A DNA stretch of 64,000 bases from contig CM038917.1 in assembly GCA_021904315.1 (NCBI GenBank), positions 7,114,041 through 7,178,040 of the forward strand, read 5' to 3'. Position numbers and translations under genes: made by a program. Below, one piece after another: positions 1 through 10,404 of the stretch. This DNA is from Sphagnum magellanicum (lineage: Eukaryota > Streptophyta > Sphagnopsida > Sphagnales > Sphagnaceae). Positions within the stretch are counted from its first letter, which is position 1. The number at the start of each line of letters is the position of its first letter. The notes beneath the pieces are model-generated. The model worked only from the letters and a program-made list of their open reading frames with translations, was not told the origin of the DNA and made no database searches.

Positions 1-204
1 AATTTAAATTAGGTCCCCCACTTATACCAACTGGGTGATTGGTCTAGCTTGGTACTTATTTGTGACCTACCAGGCTACCACACTTGTAAGGACTTGGTGG
101 GTACTGGTAGATATATGAAATTAGGTATCCTGCAGCAGCTGCTTAGGTTCTGAAACACACAGCAATTGTAAAGCCAAGCAGAAGCTTCTTCCAACACAAA
201 CATC

Positions 205-3200
205 TTATCTAAACATCTGTCTGAATGCTGTTCTCTTTTTGAAAGGAATGGTGCTTTGGTCCATCATCGCGAACCTTGACTTCAATGGAGTAGTGGGAAT
301 ACTCATGTTCACCTCCAGCTGCTGCTCCTGGTCTTTCTCCATATCCAAGGAATTGTCCAACTGCATGACATTGGATCTGCAAAGAAAAAAACAAAAAGGT
401 CCAAGCAAATTTGAGCTTGTAAAATTCATTCACAAAATTGCTAGCAATCGTATAATAATGGCTGTAGCTAGCTAGTAGATCATATTTGATTCAACTAACA
501 ACAGTAGTAATTTCATGAGGAATTATAGCTTAATTATTACCTTTCGCATTCTGAAATTGGAATTGCAGATAGTATTGCAGATAGAATTTCAGATGCTACT
601 GCAGTTGCTACAGCATGACTCCCTTCTGCTCCAGCTGTTGTAGTACTGCGAGCATTGATTGTCTTCCAGAAAGCTGATTTTCTGGCGCCTCTCTGTTTGC
701 GCACAATGGAGACATGGTCCAGGAACATGTCTTCCACTGCGTTTGGTGCCAAGCTCGGTGGTGCAGTCTCCATAGACTTTAATGAAGCCTCAAACGCTAA
801 GCGGATTTCATGCTTGCTGCATTTGAGTTGCAGCAGTTGCCACCCACCAACAGGAAGTTAATAAGACCAATTCTTAGACCGAATTCTTGACACAATTTGG
901 CACTCTGGATTCCATGAGGAATGGATTGAACTTCTATTAAACAAAAAAATTAGTCTAGGATCATGTCCTAGAGCTGGGTAATAAATTACCTCGGTCGCTG
1001 TAGCTGCTTGCTGCATACTTTCCTAAGTACGTTGGAGCAGCGTGTCTTAGCCCCCCGTGGCTTCTTGCTGCAAACTTTGCTAAGTACTTGGGAGCAGACT
1101 TTCTTAGCCCCAATGGGCTTCTTGCTGCAAACTTTGTGAATTACTTCAGAGCTCCTGGGCTTCTTGCTGCAAACTTTGCGAATTACTTCAGAGCAGAGTG
1201 TCTTCGCCCGCCTCTTTGGCCGTGAGTCTTTTGCAGGTTCCTCAATAGCGGTAGAAGAAGATGCTCTAGAATGCACAACATCAGAAATCCATGATAGTAC
1301 AGATAAAATGACTTCTACTAAACATCCAATTAAGCATCTACAAGCCCATAATTACAAATTGATCACTTGTAGCTGCAGCTCTACCACATGCATTATAGTG
1401 AGTTTAAACTAGTTCTTAATTACACCTCTGTCACTCATTTGATCATTCTGCAAGTTTCTTCATGTATTGCCCAAGCTTTTTTTTTTCCTCTCAAAAGAAG
1501 AGGAAACCAAGATGGCATATAAAACCACAGCAGTACATTCTAACCGAGCATTTGCTGCATACCATCAAGTTCTGCTGTTTAGAAAAGGCATTGATTTAAA
1601 TGTCTATAGCATTCATCAGCTCATATCAAGGGAAAATAGGACTAGATCTGTACTTGGCCTCAGGAGTCCATTTGGAGAATGATCCCACAAGCACTTGAGT
1701 CTCGTCATCTTCACTTGGAGGCTTGTAGTATGATTGCAGGCCTGCGGGCAAATTAGAGACCAGAGATTAATGATGAATGTAGAGATTAGTGACTGCAGCT
1801 CATGCAGCTAAAATCATTCACCACCTTCATAATCTGTAAATGTCATTGTGTATTAAGATGGACGCAAGAGGTTACTAGTCAAGTTCTGGCTCAAAGGGAG
1901 GCCTCAAGCACATAAAAAATTGGTTGAAGTTCCAGTCAGGTTCTGTTATTAGTTCGAAGGTGTAAAAGAATGACAATCTATCCTATTGATCTGTACGTCC
2001 AAAATTGGGAAAAGCTACCTACATTTTGATGGTTCAGCTGCCAGCTTGTAATAGTGTCGGCTTTCAGCTCTCAGAAGCTTGACAAAGTCAAGATCGTTCA
2101 TTGTATTTCTCTGCATGCATGCATGCAGCTAACACAGGAATCATTTAGAATCATTTAGAAGGGAGTGTTCAAGGCTCATATCAATGCAAAGCTTCCGTGT
2201 GGCTGATCAATCAAGATGCATGATGACCATGCTAACATCAATCCAATTCTTTTACATGGTACTTGAAGCTTACCAGTTCTTCGTCCAAGGCATAGTCACT
2301 TTCTTTGAAGTGAAGCTGTATGCTGGTGTCCAACTTGTACTTCAGGTAAGCCCTATCTTGGGCCCTGATTCACGTCATAAAATAGGCTTCAAATTATACT
2401 TGAGCAACCAGACAAGGTGTAGAAGCTAGGGAAGCACAAGTTGCTAAGTGCTTGCAATGCAACATCACTAAGTTCTATATATATTCTACAAGTATCTACA
2501 GTAAACCAGCTTATTATTCATGAGGAGTTTGGGGAGATAAACAACTAATAATTACCTTTTGGAGAGATACATACTCCTGAAGGATCCTGCAAGTGAATAA
2601 ACAAATGAACAAGTTTCAGAAACCATTGACCAGATCTACTGGCGTCATCTACATTTGATGAGTACCACAATTAATGATTAAAGGTCAATTTCTATATGCA
2701 TGCAACCGTAACATAACAGATGGTCAACAAATGGTCACATGGTGACTCATGAACGTATATACCTATATAGACCCGCTTCTGTGGGCATCCTTTGTATGGC
2801 CTGCAAAAGAAACACAAATTAAGACTCACTGTTTGAATAGATCATCATATATATAAAAACCATGTCAAATTTTGAACCCAGGTGCTATAATACCCAGTTC
2901 ATGAATGATCAATATTTATATGAATAATGACTTGCATACTGTATATTTATGCATTTGATCAGGTTGGAGATTTTAATCCTAAGGTTTTGTGTTTCTATTC
3001 AAGCAAGACTAGTGATCCAAATACCAGTTGCCATACATCTAGCTGGTGGTACCCAGGAAGGAAGTCGTCAGAGACTCTGATCAGCAACACTGATCACCAC
3101 AGCTGAACATTTAATGGTCTTGCATGTAGATCTAGAAAACACTAGTAGCCTTGACTAGTAAATTCTTACCTAGACCAAGTCCCAAATTTGCCAGAGTCTT

Positions 3201-3363
3201 TATAAAAATGTATATGCCTGTACTTTGTCTTCACAACATTGCCGCTAGCAGCCGCTACTGGGGCTACTGTGTTTGGTGCGGCAGCTAGCGCTTGTGCTTT
3301 TGGTGCTCTGCGTTGGGGTCCAGACTTGATCGCGAGTACCGTTGGACGTGCAGATAGCTCCAT
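205..3363 (-). CDS. Nine-exon gene for a divergent AP2-like protein with Lys/Cys repeats (417 aa model)
   Basis: Model from GT-AG splice sites and phase: exons 3363-3170, 2800-2763, 2586-2556, 2364-2274, 2110-2023, 1741-1654, 1265-990, 816-541 and 376-205. The phases join without conflict and total 1254 nt, ending in TAA. The start is the first ATG after an in-frame stop. Residues about 47-112 resemble an AP2 DNA-binding domain: a YR start, a KDSGKFGTW segment, KRVYIGSF, a RAYLKYKL helix and a final LHF. Residues 119-147 resemble the linker of double-AP2 proteins (DLDFVKLLR). Residues 148-177 look like a second, cut-down repeat (QVLVGSF). Then come a basic stretch (RPKRRAK), four KVCSK repeats and a serine/alanine-rich tail. 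A nuclear DNA-binding role is inferred. The AP2 assignment rests on motif spacing only, and key AP2 residues such as the RGV core are altered. It could be a diverged, non-DNA-binding relative. Two exons are only 38 and 31 nt. An extra 5' exon is possible. Confidence 0.68.
1004..1204 (-). repeat. In-frame tandem repeat encoding four KVCSK units
   Basis: Exon 7 of the AP2-like gene carries four degenerate units of 42-57 nt, each encoding a CSxV(I/L)xKVCSKKP-like motif. The KVCSK cores fall at residues about 207-211, 221-225, 240-244 and 259-263 of the model. The DNA units share the TTGCTGCAAACTTTG stretch when read on the plus strand. Each unit is rich in Lys/Arg and has two cysteines. The order suggests expansion by unequal crossing-over. 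No known domain is recognised. Confidence 0.8.
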
Positions 3364-3539
3364 CAGTGCGCTTACTGCTATCCATTAGTCTCGAGACATC
3401 TTCATCTTAACTGCATGTGTTTTCCAGCATCAAGTCACATAACTACATGGATTCTTTTGTTGTCTGTAGTTATACAAGAGAGAGCTTTGTGCAGAAGGAT
3501 GCACATGCAGGCTTCTGTAATGTAGGAAAGACAGACAGC

Positions 3540-4640
3540 TAACAGCTATTTGGAGGTTACCTTCCTCTGCAACCTGATACCGAGATGGCTTGACTTCCGA
3601 GACAAGCGAATTCAGCTTCCACCTGCAGGTGAAGCCGTAAACAGAGATGAGCGATCCGGGAGGTTAGCACAACTGTGCGCGCGACTGTCTACACCTCCTC
3701 ACAGTTTTCTTGGAAACAGAACCTTGACAGCTTTGGAGAAACAAGAAATTCTCAAGCGATCAACAAGCTTGTGACTTCAGAAAGTAGCGGTTTACCACCC
3801 TCCATGCGCACATCAGCATCTCAAACAAACCACATACGATCGACTCACTCACTCATGCGCGCAACATCATCTCTATTGAAGCTAGCTAGTAATTGAATTT
3901 TGGAAAGTGGAGTTAGATACGGATAGATTCCAAAACCAGTGTAGAGACGCGCCATGCTATGACAATCCAAGAGTGGAGAATATGAAGAAATTTATAAGAG
4001 CTAGACAGAAGAAAAAAAGACGAAAAAAGGTCATCGTTGCAAATAGAAAGAACGTCACGAAAATTCTTATTAATCTAGAAAGCAGCTCTCTACATTCTAC
4101 GAAACACGAAAGACTAAAGTTAACAAGCGCGAGCGCCTCGCTACATGACACGAAACTTGATACAAGCGTAACAAGGCGCGCTCCACTTCAGACCACCACC
4201 ACAACGAGAACGTTAAAGTAACAAGGCGCGCGCTCCACTTCAGACCGCCACCCCGAAGAGAGAGAAAGGATAGGAACGAACCTTAGCACCGGCGCGCGCG
4301 GGCGTCCGCCCCACTGATCACCAGGAGCTCCTCCTGGCGTGTCCAAAGACGCCAAGACGAGAGTGTATAGAAATGGAGGGAGCTTTGTGGATGGGAGATA
4401 TGACGACGACGAGAGAGAGATAGTATAGGAGCGAACCTTAGCACCCGCGCGCTCCACGGATCACCAGGAGCTCCTCCTGGCGCGTCCAAAGACGCCAAGA
4501 CGAGAATGTAGAGAAAGGGAGAGAGCTTTGTGATGCAAGATGTAAGCTTGAGACAACAAGACGACGACGATTGTAGCAGGAAACGAAACAAGGGGAGTGA
4601 GAAGAAAACAGAAGAAGAAGAGGAAGAACACAACACTACA
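3540..4640 (-). promoter_or_regulatory. GC-rich leader/promoter region of the AP2-like gene
   Basis: The stretch upstream of the AP2-like start codon is much richer in G+C and CpG than its surroundings, especially 4100-4520. On the minus strand it is rich in TC and TCTCTC tracts, as plant 5' leaders often are. A possible 5' untranslated exon ends near 3564, where a GT donor follows AGGAAG. Several minus-strand reading frames here are serine-rich low-complexity shadows, not genes. No TATA box can be fixed. Confidence 0.4.
4256..4530. repeat. Direct duplication in the GC-rich leader, plus shorter repeats
   Basis: Two copies of about 120 bp, at about 4261-4390 and 4411-4530, share CCTTAGCACC, the near-palindrome CAGGAGCTCCTCCTGGCG, TCCAAAGACGCCAAGACGAGA and a GAGCTTTGTG end. 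Just before them, GGCGCG, CTCCACTTCAGACC and nearby bases occur twice, near 4175 and 4223. The copies differ by small indels and changes, so the duplication is not very recent. Confidence 0.8.
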
Positions 4641-5275
4641 CTAAGGGTTTGGTTATTTTTAGCCAGCCCCCTAGAGGTGGGCCATGGCTAATTTTAGGTA
4701 CCCCCCCCCTCCTCCCCTTTAACCTTTGGTTAAAATGAATGCGATATGGGGATTAAAGCTTGTTGCACCATGCGCATCATAGTGTGGCATGTCAATTGGA
4801 CATGAGAGAAGAAGAGAAGAGGGAACTTGTCTACATTATTGTTTGGTTGGTTGGTTGGTTTTGTTGGTTTTTCTATAAAAAAAAAATTAATTTTTTTTTT
4901 GCAAAATTTTCACTGCTTTTGAAGTTTTGGAGAAAAACTTGGAAGCATCTTTTTATTTCAGTGTTTTACGAAAAAAAAAAAACAATGGAAAAGGTGTTCT
5001 TTTATTTAGTGTGAAATTGTCAAAAATTCAAAATTGAAACACTGGTCTATTGTAGACTGTAAAATGTTACTCTAGGTATCTTAGATCTATGTACTGTTGT
5101 TACCTGTGAACAGCAGGTTCAGCAGGTCTCTACCCAATAATTAATTAATTTGAAAAAATATTAAGGTTCAGCACTAGAAGAAAATTTGAAGAAATTTCTA
5201 TAATTCAAATTTTGACACCTCCAAAATCATGTAATTTTAGTAAAACGTGCTATACAAGTAGGGTATTCCTTTTTT

Positions 5276-5400
5276 TGAAGATTTTGATTTTGCATTTCAA
5301 GTAAGGCCCTAGGGTGGGGCTTTCTTGAAATAAGGATTTGAAGATTTTGATTTTGTATTTTAAATTAAAGGCCCTATAGTGGGGCATTCTTGAAGTAAGG
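5276..5400. repeat. Two-copy tandem repeat (about 65 bp unit)
   Basis: GAAGATTTTGATTTTG, followed by a T-rich stretch, AAGGCCCTA, a GTGGGGC core and TTCTTGAA, occurs at about 5276-5334 and again at about 5340-5400. The following 5480-5500 segment (GCCCTCCAAATGCACTAGGA) resembles the right end of the element at 24.8-25.5 kb, so this may be a decayed relative of that family. Confidence 0.65.
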
Positions 5401-6384
5401 GGCCTCGGATGAGGTGGTTGTTGAGGTGTCGCAGGCCTCTTGTAATCGTAAGGGACATCCTCTTTTTGAGATATTAATGTGCCCTCCAAATGCACTAGGA
5501 AATTTATGCCATTGCTTTATGAGCTGAACTTTTAAATTGCTAGCTTATCTCTTCAAGGTCTCATATTGGATTTAAATTAAAATCACAACACTCCTGATTC
5601 ACCAATTAAAGAGATAATTGCTTAGATACCAAAACATCTGGCCATTTCTTTCTATGGTCTGTGCTTCTAATTTGGTTATGGCAAAATGGAGGAGAAGGAT
5701 TGTAACCCAACTTCATTCAGAGGCTGAAACCAACTGAAGAAGAAAACCCACACTTCAAATGGGGACTTTAATTGTGTGAAAGGGGTTAGGGTTTGGGGTT
5801 TAAACCATAAACCCTTGAACTACCCACAAACTACATGTGAATCTATTGAAATTTTTGTTACTGTTTTTATATTCGTACTCATGTATTCGACCTCAAGCGG
5901 AAGACATCCATATCGATGCATCATGCCAGACATGGGCATACCCTTGTTGCATATGGATTGGTTGTGGACATCTAAATGCATCAACTACAACAAAACTTGC
6001 AACCAGGCTAGGCTAGGTTTTCCAATTGTTTAAAATTGCATTTTAGTTAAGTTTCTTGTGAGCTTTCAATGAAACTACCTCCATGTAGATGGGTTTTTTT
6101 CCATTAAATTCGGGGTATACATGTTTAAAAAAAGTCTTTATCTCCCAGTGCAGCTGTTGATAAGTACTTGATATTGGTTAACTCTGTTTTTCTACTTTGC
6201 TTTTGCAATAAATAGTACAGTCTTCAAGATATTATCATCTTGCTGTACTCGATTGAAATGTACTGTTCTAAGGCATGCAAAGAGAACTACAATTTGAAAC
6301 CACTACCAACCCATATTCCAGAAGCCAGAAGAAACGCAAGGACTATAGACTAGACTATAATGGTCCCCATTCTCAATCAACTCA

Positions 6385-6404
6385 CTCTCTCTCTCTCTCT
6401 CTCT
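6385..6404. repeat. CT dinucleotide microsatellite
   Basis: An uninterrupted run of about ten CT units in a gene-free region. Confidence 0.9.
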
Positions 6405-6814
6405 TGTCTCGTTTCAACCCTTCCTAAGGGTCCTTCTCATTTAATGACATGTTGTCCCAATGGACGAGCAAATATTAGTTAGTGCATTGCGTCCCATGGC
6501 TTCCTATCTAGCACGACCAAAGTAATTGGATGATGTGAATCACAACCACTTGCAAATTGGGCGCAAGAAACATGGATCCTATCCACTAGGATATTATCTT
6601 AATATGTATTTCAACAATTTATTGGGGAACTATGTAGTGATTATCCCTATCATGGAGAAATTTTTGTGTGCTTAGAGTTTAAGAATGAATTGCCAATAAA
6701 CCCCTCATTGGTTTCCTTACCGAATTGATTTTATTATTATTTTTTTATTTTATTATTTTCATTTTGATAAAGACTCAAAATAATCTGCTGAAAATGAACT
6801 CATGTGAGTTCAAC

Positions 6815-6834
6815 TTAGGGTTTAGGGTTTAGGG
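6815..6834. repeat. Short telomere-like TTTAGGG repeat
   Basis: About 2.5 units of the plant telomere heptamer TTTAGGG. Such short interstitial copies (telo-boxes) are common in plant DNA. Similar short runs lie near 28255 and 29920. No promoter is recognisable here, so no function is assigned. Confidence 0.7.
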
Positions 6835-8954
6835 TCCACACACACGATGGCAACACCCAATCCGAGTGCAACCTTTTACTGTCTTCATCAGCCATAGCAA
6901 CATGCCACACATACTACACATACAACTTGGACACCGCAAGATCATAAAGAAAGAATTTCAGGAAAGAATTCCTTTTGTATTTTGAGTTTTGTTATTCCGG
7001 TAAACAAGCCTGGGGTTCGTGAACATGTGTTCCCAGAGTGTAATGAATGTAATGCATTATTCACCAGGCCTGGCAGATTGGGTGTTCCCAGAGTGTTCCC
7101 AGAGTGTACCATGGTTCCGTTTCAAAAGAGTTTCAAAATTCTTTCTGAAGGGTACTAAGGGACCCACAACATGCAAGCAGGGCCTCAATGGTTCTCACAC
7201 CTTGCATTTGGGTTACCAGTTACTATCACTCTGGTTTAATTTTACAAGGGCAAGAAGCATCTCCACCCACACTAGTAAAAAATGGCTTGTACACAATAAC
7301 TTGGATGAAGTACAGCCTTCAAGTACTGTACTTCAAATAGTGTGAACCCAGTTTTGACTTGCATAATATGATGGCCATGATACAATGACCTCCAATAGGG
7401 CCAATTAATGGAAATGATTGTGTTTGATTGGTCGACCATAATGATTGGCCCAGGTAGCAATGACAATTTTTTTTTTTTTCAATTTTTAGGTTTCAAAATT
7501 TCAGCAAAATTTTCCATTTTTTTCAAATTTACCACTAAAAAAGAAAAAGAAATTCATTTTTTTTTTGGTCACCATAGTGTGAAAAATCTCTTTCAAAAAA
7601 AATAATAAAAAATTGTTGGTGACATTTAAATATTCTCTCACTTTATGGGTGGGATGAGGAAATAAACGACAAAGCATGTTGGATGCAATAAACACTAAAC
7701 ACCCATCAATTCCCCAATTGGGGGTGTGGATGTAAAAGCTTTTATATGGATGCTTTCCCTTACACATCCATTTCCATGTTGGTAATTGGTTCTCCCAACA
7801 TGGTCTATCAACTAAATAGAGCACACAATTACAAACTTTTACTTGAGTTCTAATATGGTTCTGCAAGATGTAGTAGTTGCCATAAACTACTTGCGGAAAG
7901 ACATTGACCCTAAGAAAGTCTAAAAGTCTTGTTTGCTCTTCGTTCCTAAGGTACAACAAGGACAATAAATGAATAAACTCACCCATGTGCCATGGTTTTC
8001 ATAGTCCCCATGACCTAAATTGTTATTAAAGGCATTTCCTAATTTTTTGTCATGATGTTTGTACCTTTTCAAAATGACAAAGCAAGCTGAACTTGCAATT
8101 TGAACTTGGTGTTCAATTCTCCTTAGGCCTTCCTAAGGGCATTTCTGCGAGTTTTTCTTTTATCCTAATATATGAGAATAAATATCAAACCCTACTTGGT
8201 TGGTACAATTTTTTTACTCATTAATTATTATATCCCACAATTAATATCTATTTCAAACTTATCTTATTTTGACATTCCCTGGCTAGTATGTATTTGAGGT
8301 TTATTTTTGACCTAGAAATTGAAGTCCATAGATGGAGGAGGGTATATGCTACATATATCAACATAATTATATAGCATATATGCATATTTATATTTTTGCA
8401 ATGCAAGTGGTTATGATGGATTTGTTTTAATTAAGGTGACTAACTATGGAATTTATTTTGATATGGGCACTTTAGTTCTGTCCACTGCACTAATCATGTT
8501 GAATAATTTTCTTAGCATAATATGTTGTTGAAACCCCTTTAGATGTTATGACCATTTGTCATTATAAGAATGTTTTAGATGTATAAATCCTAAGGGTGTT
8601 GCTTGATTTTGTTTTAATTTTGTTAATCGTTCTATACAAATGTTTTAAATTTCATTTGTTTTCATGTTCACAATCTTGGACAATTGCACAACTTATTTCT
8701 TTCTTTGCTTGGCAATGTGCACATATTTTTTTATTTACCCTAGGTTTATCTACTTATACTCACACGGTAAATATAGGGTAAATAAAAAATGTTTATTCAT
8801 ACCCTCACCTCGTGAACAAGGTAAATGTTGGTCATTTACCCTTTACTTGGATCAATAGTTTTGCAAACTCCATATACCCTTACCCAATTAGGCTTTGAAT
8901 TTTGGATCAATTTTAATCAATGCCACTTAATCGACAAAAGGAATTTTAACTCTC

Positions 8955-9135
8955 CAGAGAATAGGCCCCTGGTAGCCGATTCTGCTGCACACTACGACTT
9001 GAACAAGCTATAGAACAGGTCCTTGGTGGCTGATTCTGCCAGTCAAAATGGCCGTAAGAGACTAGAGAACAGGCCCCTGGTGGCTGATTCCGCCAGAAAA
9101 AAAACTTTAACAACCTAGAGAATAGTCCCTTGGTC
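8955..9135. repeat. Four-copy degenerate tandem repeat (about 55 bp unit)
   Basis: The core AGAGAATAGGCCCCTGGT, then GGCTGATTCTGCCAG with changes, recurs at about 8955, 9012, 9064 and 9115. The units have diverged in their spacers. This is an ordinary minisatellite; the spacers are not uniform and the repeats not palindromic enough for anything CRISPR-like. Confidence 0.8.
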
Positions 9136-9139
9136 ACTG

Positions 9140-10215
9140 ATACTACTCAGGCTTTAAATTCCCCTTATAATGATCTAGGATTTTTTTAATTTAAAATTTG
9201 ATGTAGCAAAACTAGCAATCATCCATTCACAAGAAGATTTAGTCAAATTTGGCTATAGGAAAATATGAAAGTAGAAAGAATTCAAGAATCCTTTTACATT
9301 CTGGCTACCTGCTGGAACCTGTTGTAGAATTCTGGCAATTTAGAATTTATTTATTTTCTTTGAAAGCTGGTGAATGTTTGTTGTTGTTTACAATTTACAT
9401 CCATTTGGGATCGGAGAGTCCATTAGACGAAAGGTAGATCATGGAGGACAGATTGTCCTCTGGTACTGGCAGGATGCCACAAATTTGGCCAGGGCGACCA
9501 TATTCGTAGTTTGCATGAGTTTAGCAAGAGTGCTCGTGTGGGTGAGGGGTAGGGTCAAACAAAAGCATTCCCTAACCCTTTTAGCGAATTAGGGCCATTT
9601 TGTTTCAAAAAAAACTCCTTTGTATATCTCGAAATCATATTCTTTAAATTTTTAAATTTCAACCCCCAAAAAATTTACGGTTATGAACTTCTTGAAAATT
9701 TGAAGAGGCTAATGCAAAATTCCACAAAATAAGTATTGATGGAGAATCACTTTAGCCGGTACTCATCTTCAACACGAAAGTTGCCAAACACTTGAATGAG
9801 AAATGTTGGTGGATTATTACTTCTACTAGACAATTGTACTGATTTTTTCATGAAGCTTACTTCGAGCTTATCCGATAGTCATTTTCAAATTGGTAAATCC
9901 ACCCTTCCACCATAATAAATTAATTTCATTGGAATGGAGAGCTCATGTAACAAGGACCCCACTTCGAAAGACCATGACAAAAACTGTAAAATCCCAAAAT
10001 CATCACCGTCAGCAACAAGAGTGTCCTTAACATGACATTGCATCCATAACACAAGCGACAATTACTAGTGGTTACTATACAATGTGTTATGATGTGAACT
10101 TGCAAAACTTTATTCCAAAAACTTTATTAGCTTTCCAATTGCAAACTAGAAGTTGTAGTCATCACCTTCGATGATATAAGCATTTCACAACATTTAAAAC
10201 ATATGGTAGTTCTAC
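9140..10215. other. No gene recognised
   Basis: AT-rich sequence without supported coding potential. Short frames near 9250-9590 have no recognisable motif. Confidence 0.5.
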
Positions 10216-10217
10216 TA

Positions 10218-10400
10218 TGAGTGCATAGTGTTGATCAGCATGGGAGCCGCTTCATCCAATAGAAATTGGAGGCTGCTAGCTTAGATGAGAAGGGTATGGT
10301 TTTCCAGTAAGTGTTTCCTCATGCCTTGACACTCAAGGTTTTTGGCAACTATGTGATCCAAAAGGTTGTTACCATATGACTGAAAAAAGCCTTGTGACAA
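10218..10400 (+). pseudogene. Pumilio (PUF) RNA-binding repeat relic
   Basis: Read on the plus strand, this segment encodes a broken but clear Pumilio repeat: SVDQHGSRFIQ, stop, KLEAASLDEKGMVFQ, stop, VFPHALTL, then VFGNYVIQK. These match the first PUM-HD repeats of plant APUM proteins, where the helix motifs (DQxGSRFIQ, GNYVIQK) contact RNA bases. Stops replace Gln codons (CAA/CAG to TAA/TAG) and a few residues are lost between TL and VFG. No further repeats could be followed past 10400. It is a dead fragment of a PUF gene or processed copy. Confidence 0.75.
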
Positions 10401-10404
10401 AGTG

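Larger units (their letters stand above)
4650..8940. other. Gene-free AT-rich stretch
   Basis: No reading frame with recognisable protein similarity or splice-supported structure was seen on either strand. The longest frame (161 codons, minus strand, 7501-7986) is poly-Phe/Lys rich and looks fortuitous. The stretch holds homopolymer T/A runs, a tandem repeat near 5.3 kb, a CT microsatellite and a short telomere-like repeat, listed separately. Confidence 0.6.

Noticed and set aside
1467..1682. Extra exon between exons 6 and 7 of the AP2-like gene, around 1500-1580, with an Ala-rich AP2-helix-like frame (YAANARLECTAVVLYAIL)
   Set aside because: No acceptor gives that frame without a stop just before it, and direct joining of exons 6 and 7 keeps phase.
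4188..4636. Serine- and leucine-rich minus-strand frames of 89 and 117 codons
   Set aside because: They lie across the duplicated GC-rich leader, each repeats the same translated block, and they look like chance frames in TC-rich sequence.
7501..7986. 161-codon open frame on the minus strand, the longest in the left gene-free region
   Set aside because: It begins within a poly-Phe/Lys stretch created by A/T runs, matches no family I recognise and has no splice or promoter context.
8955..9135. Regular repeat considered as a CRISPR-like array
   Set aside because: Repeats are degenerate, spacers are of uneven length and similar to each other, and the host is a plant nucleus.
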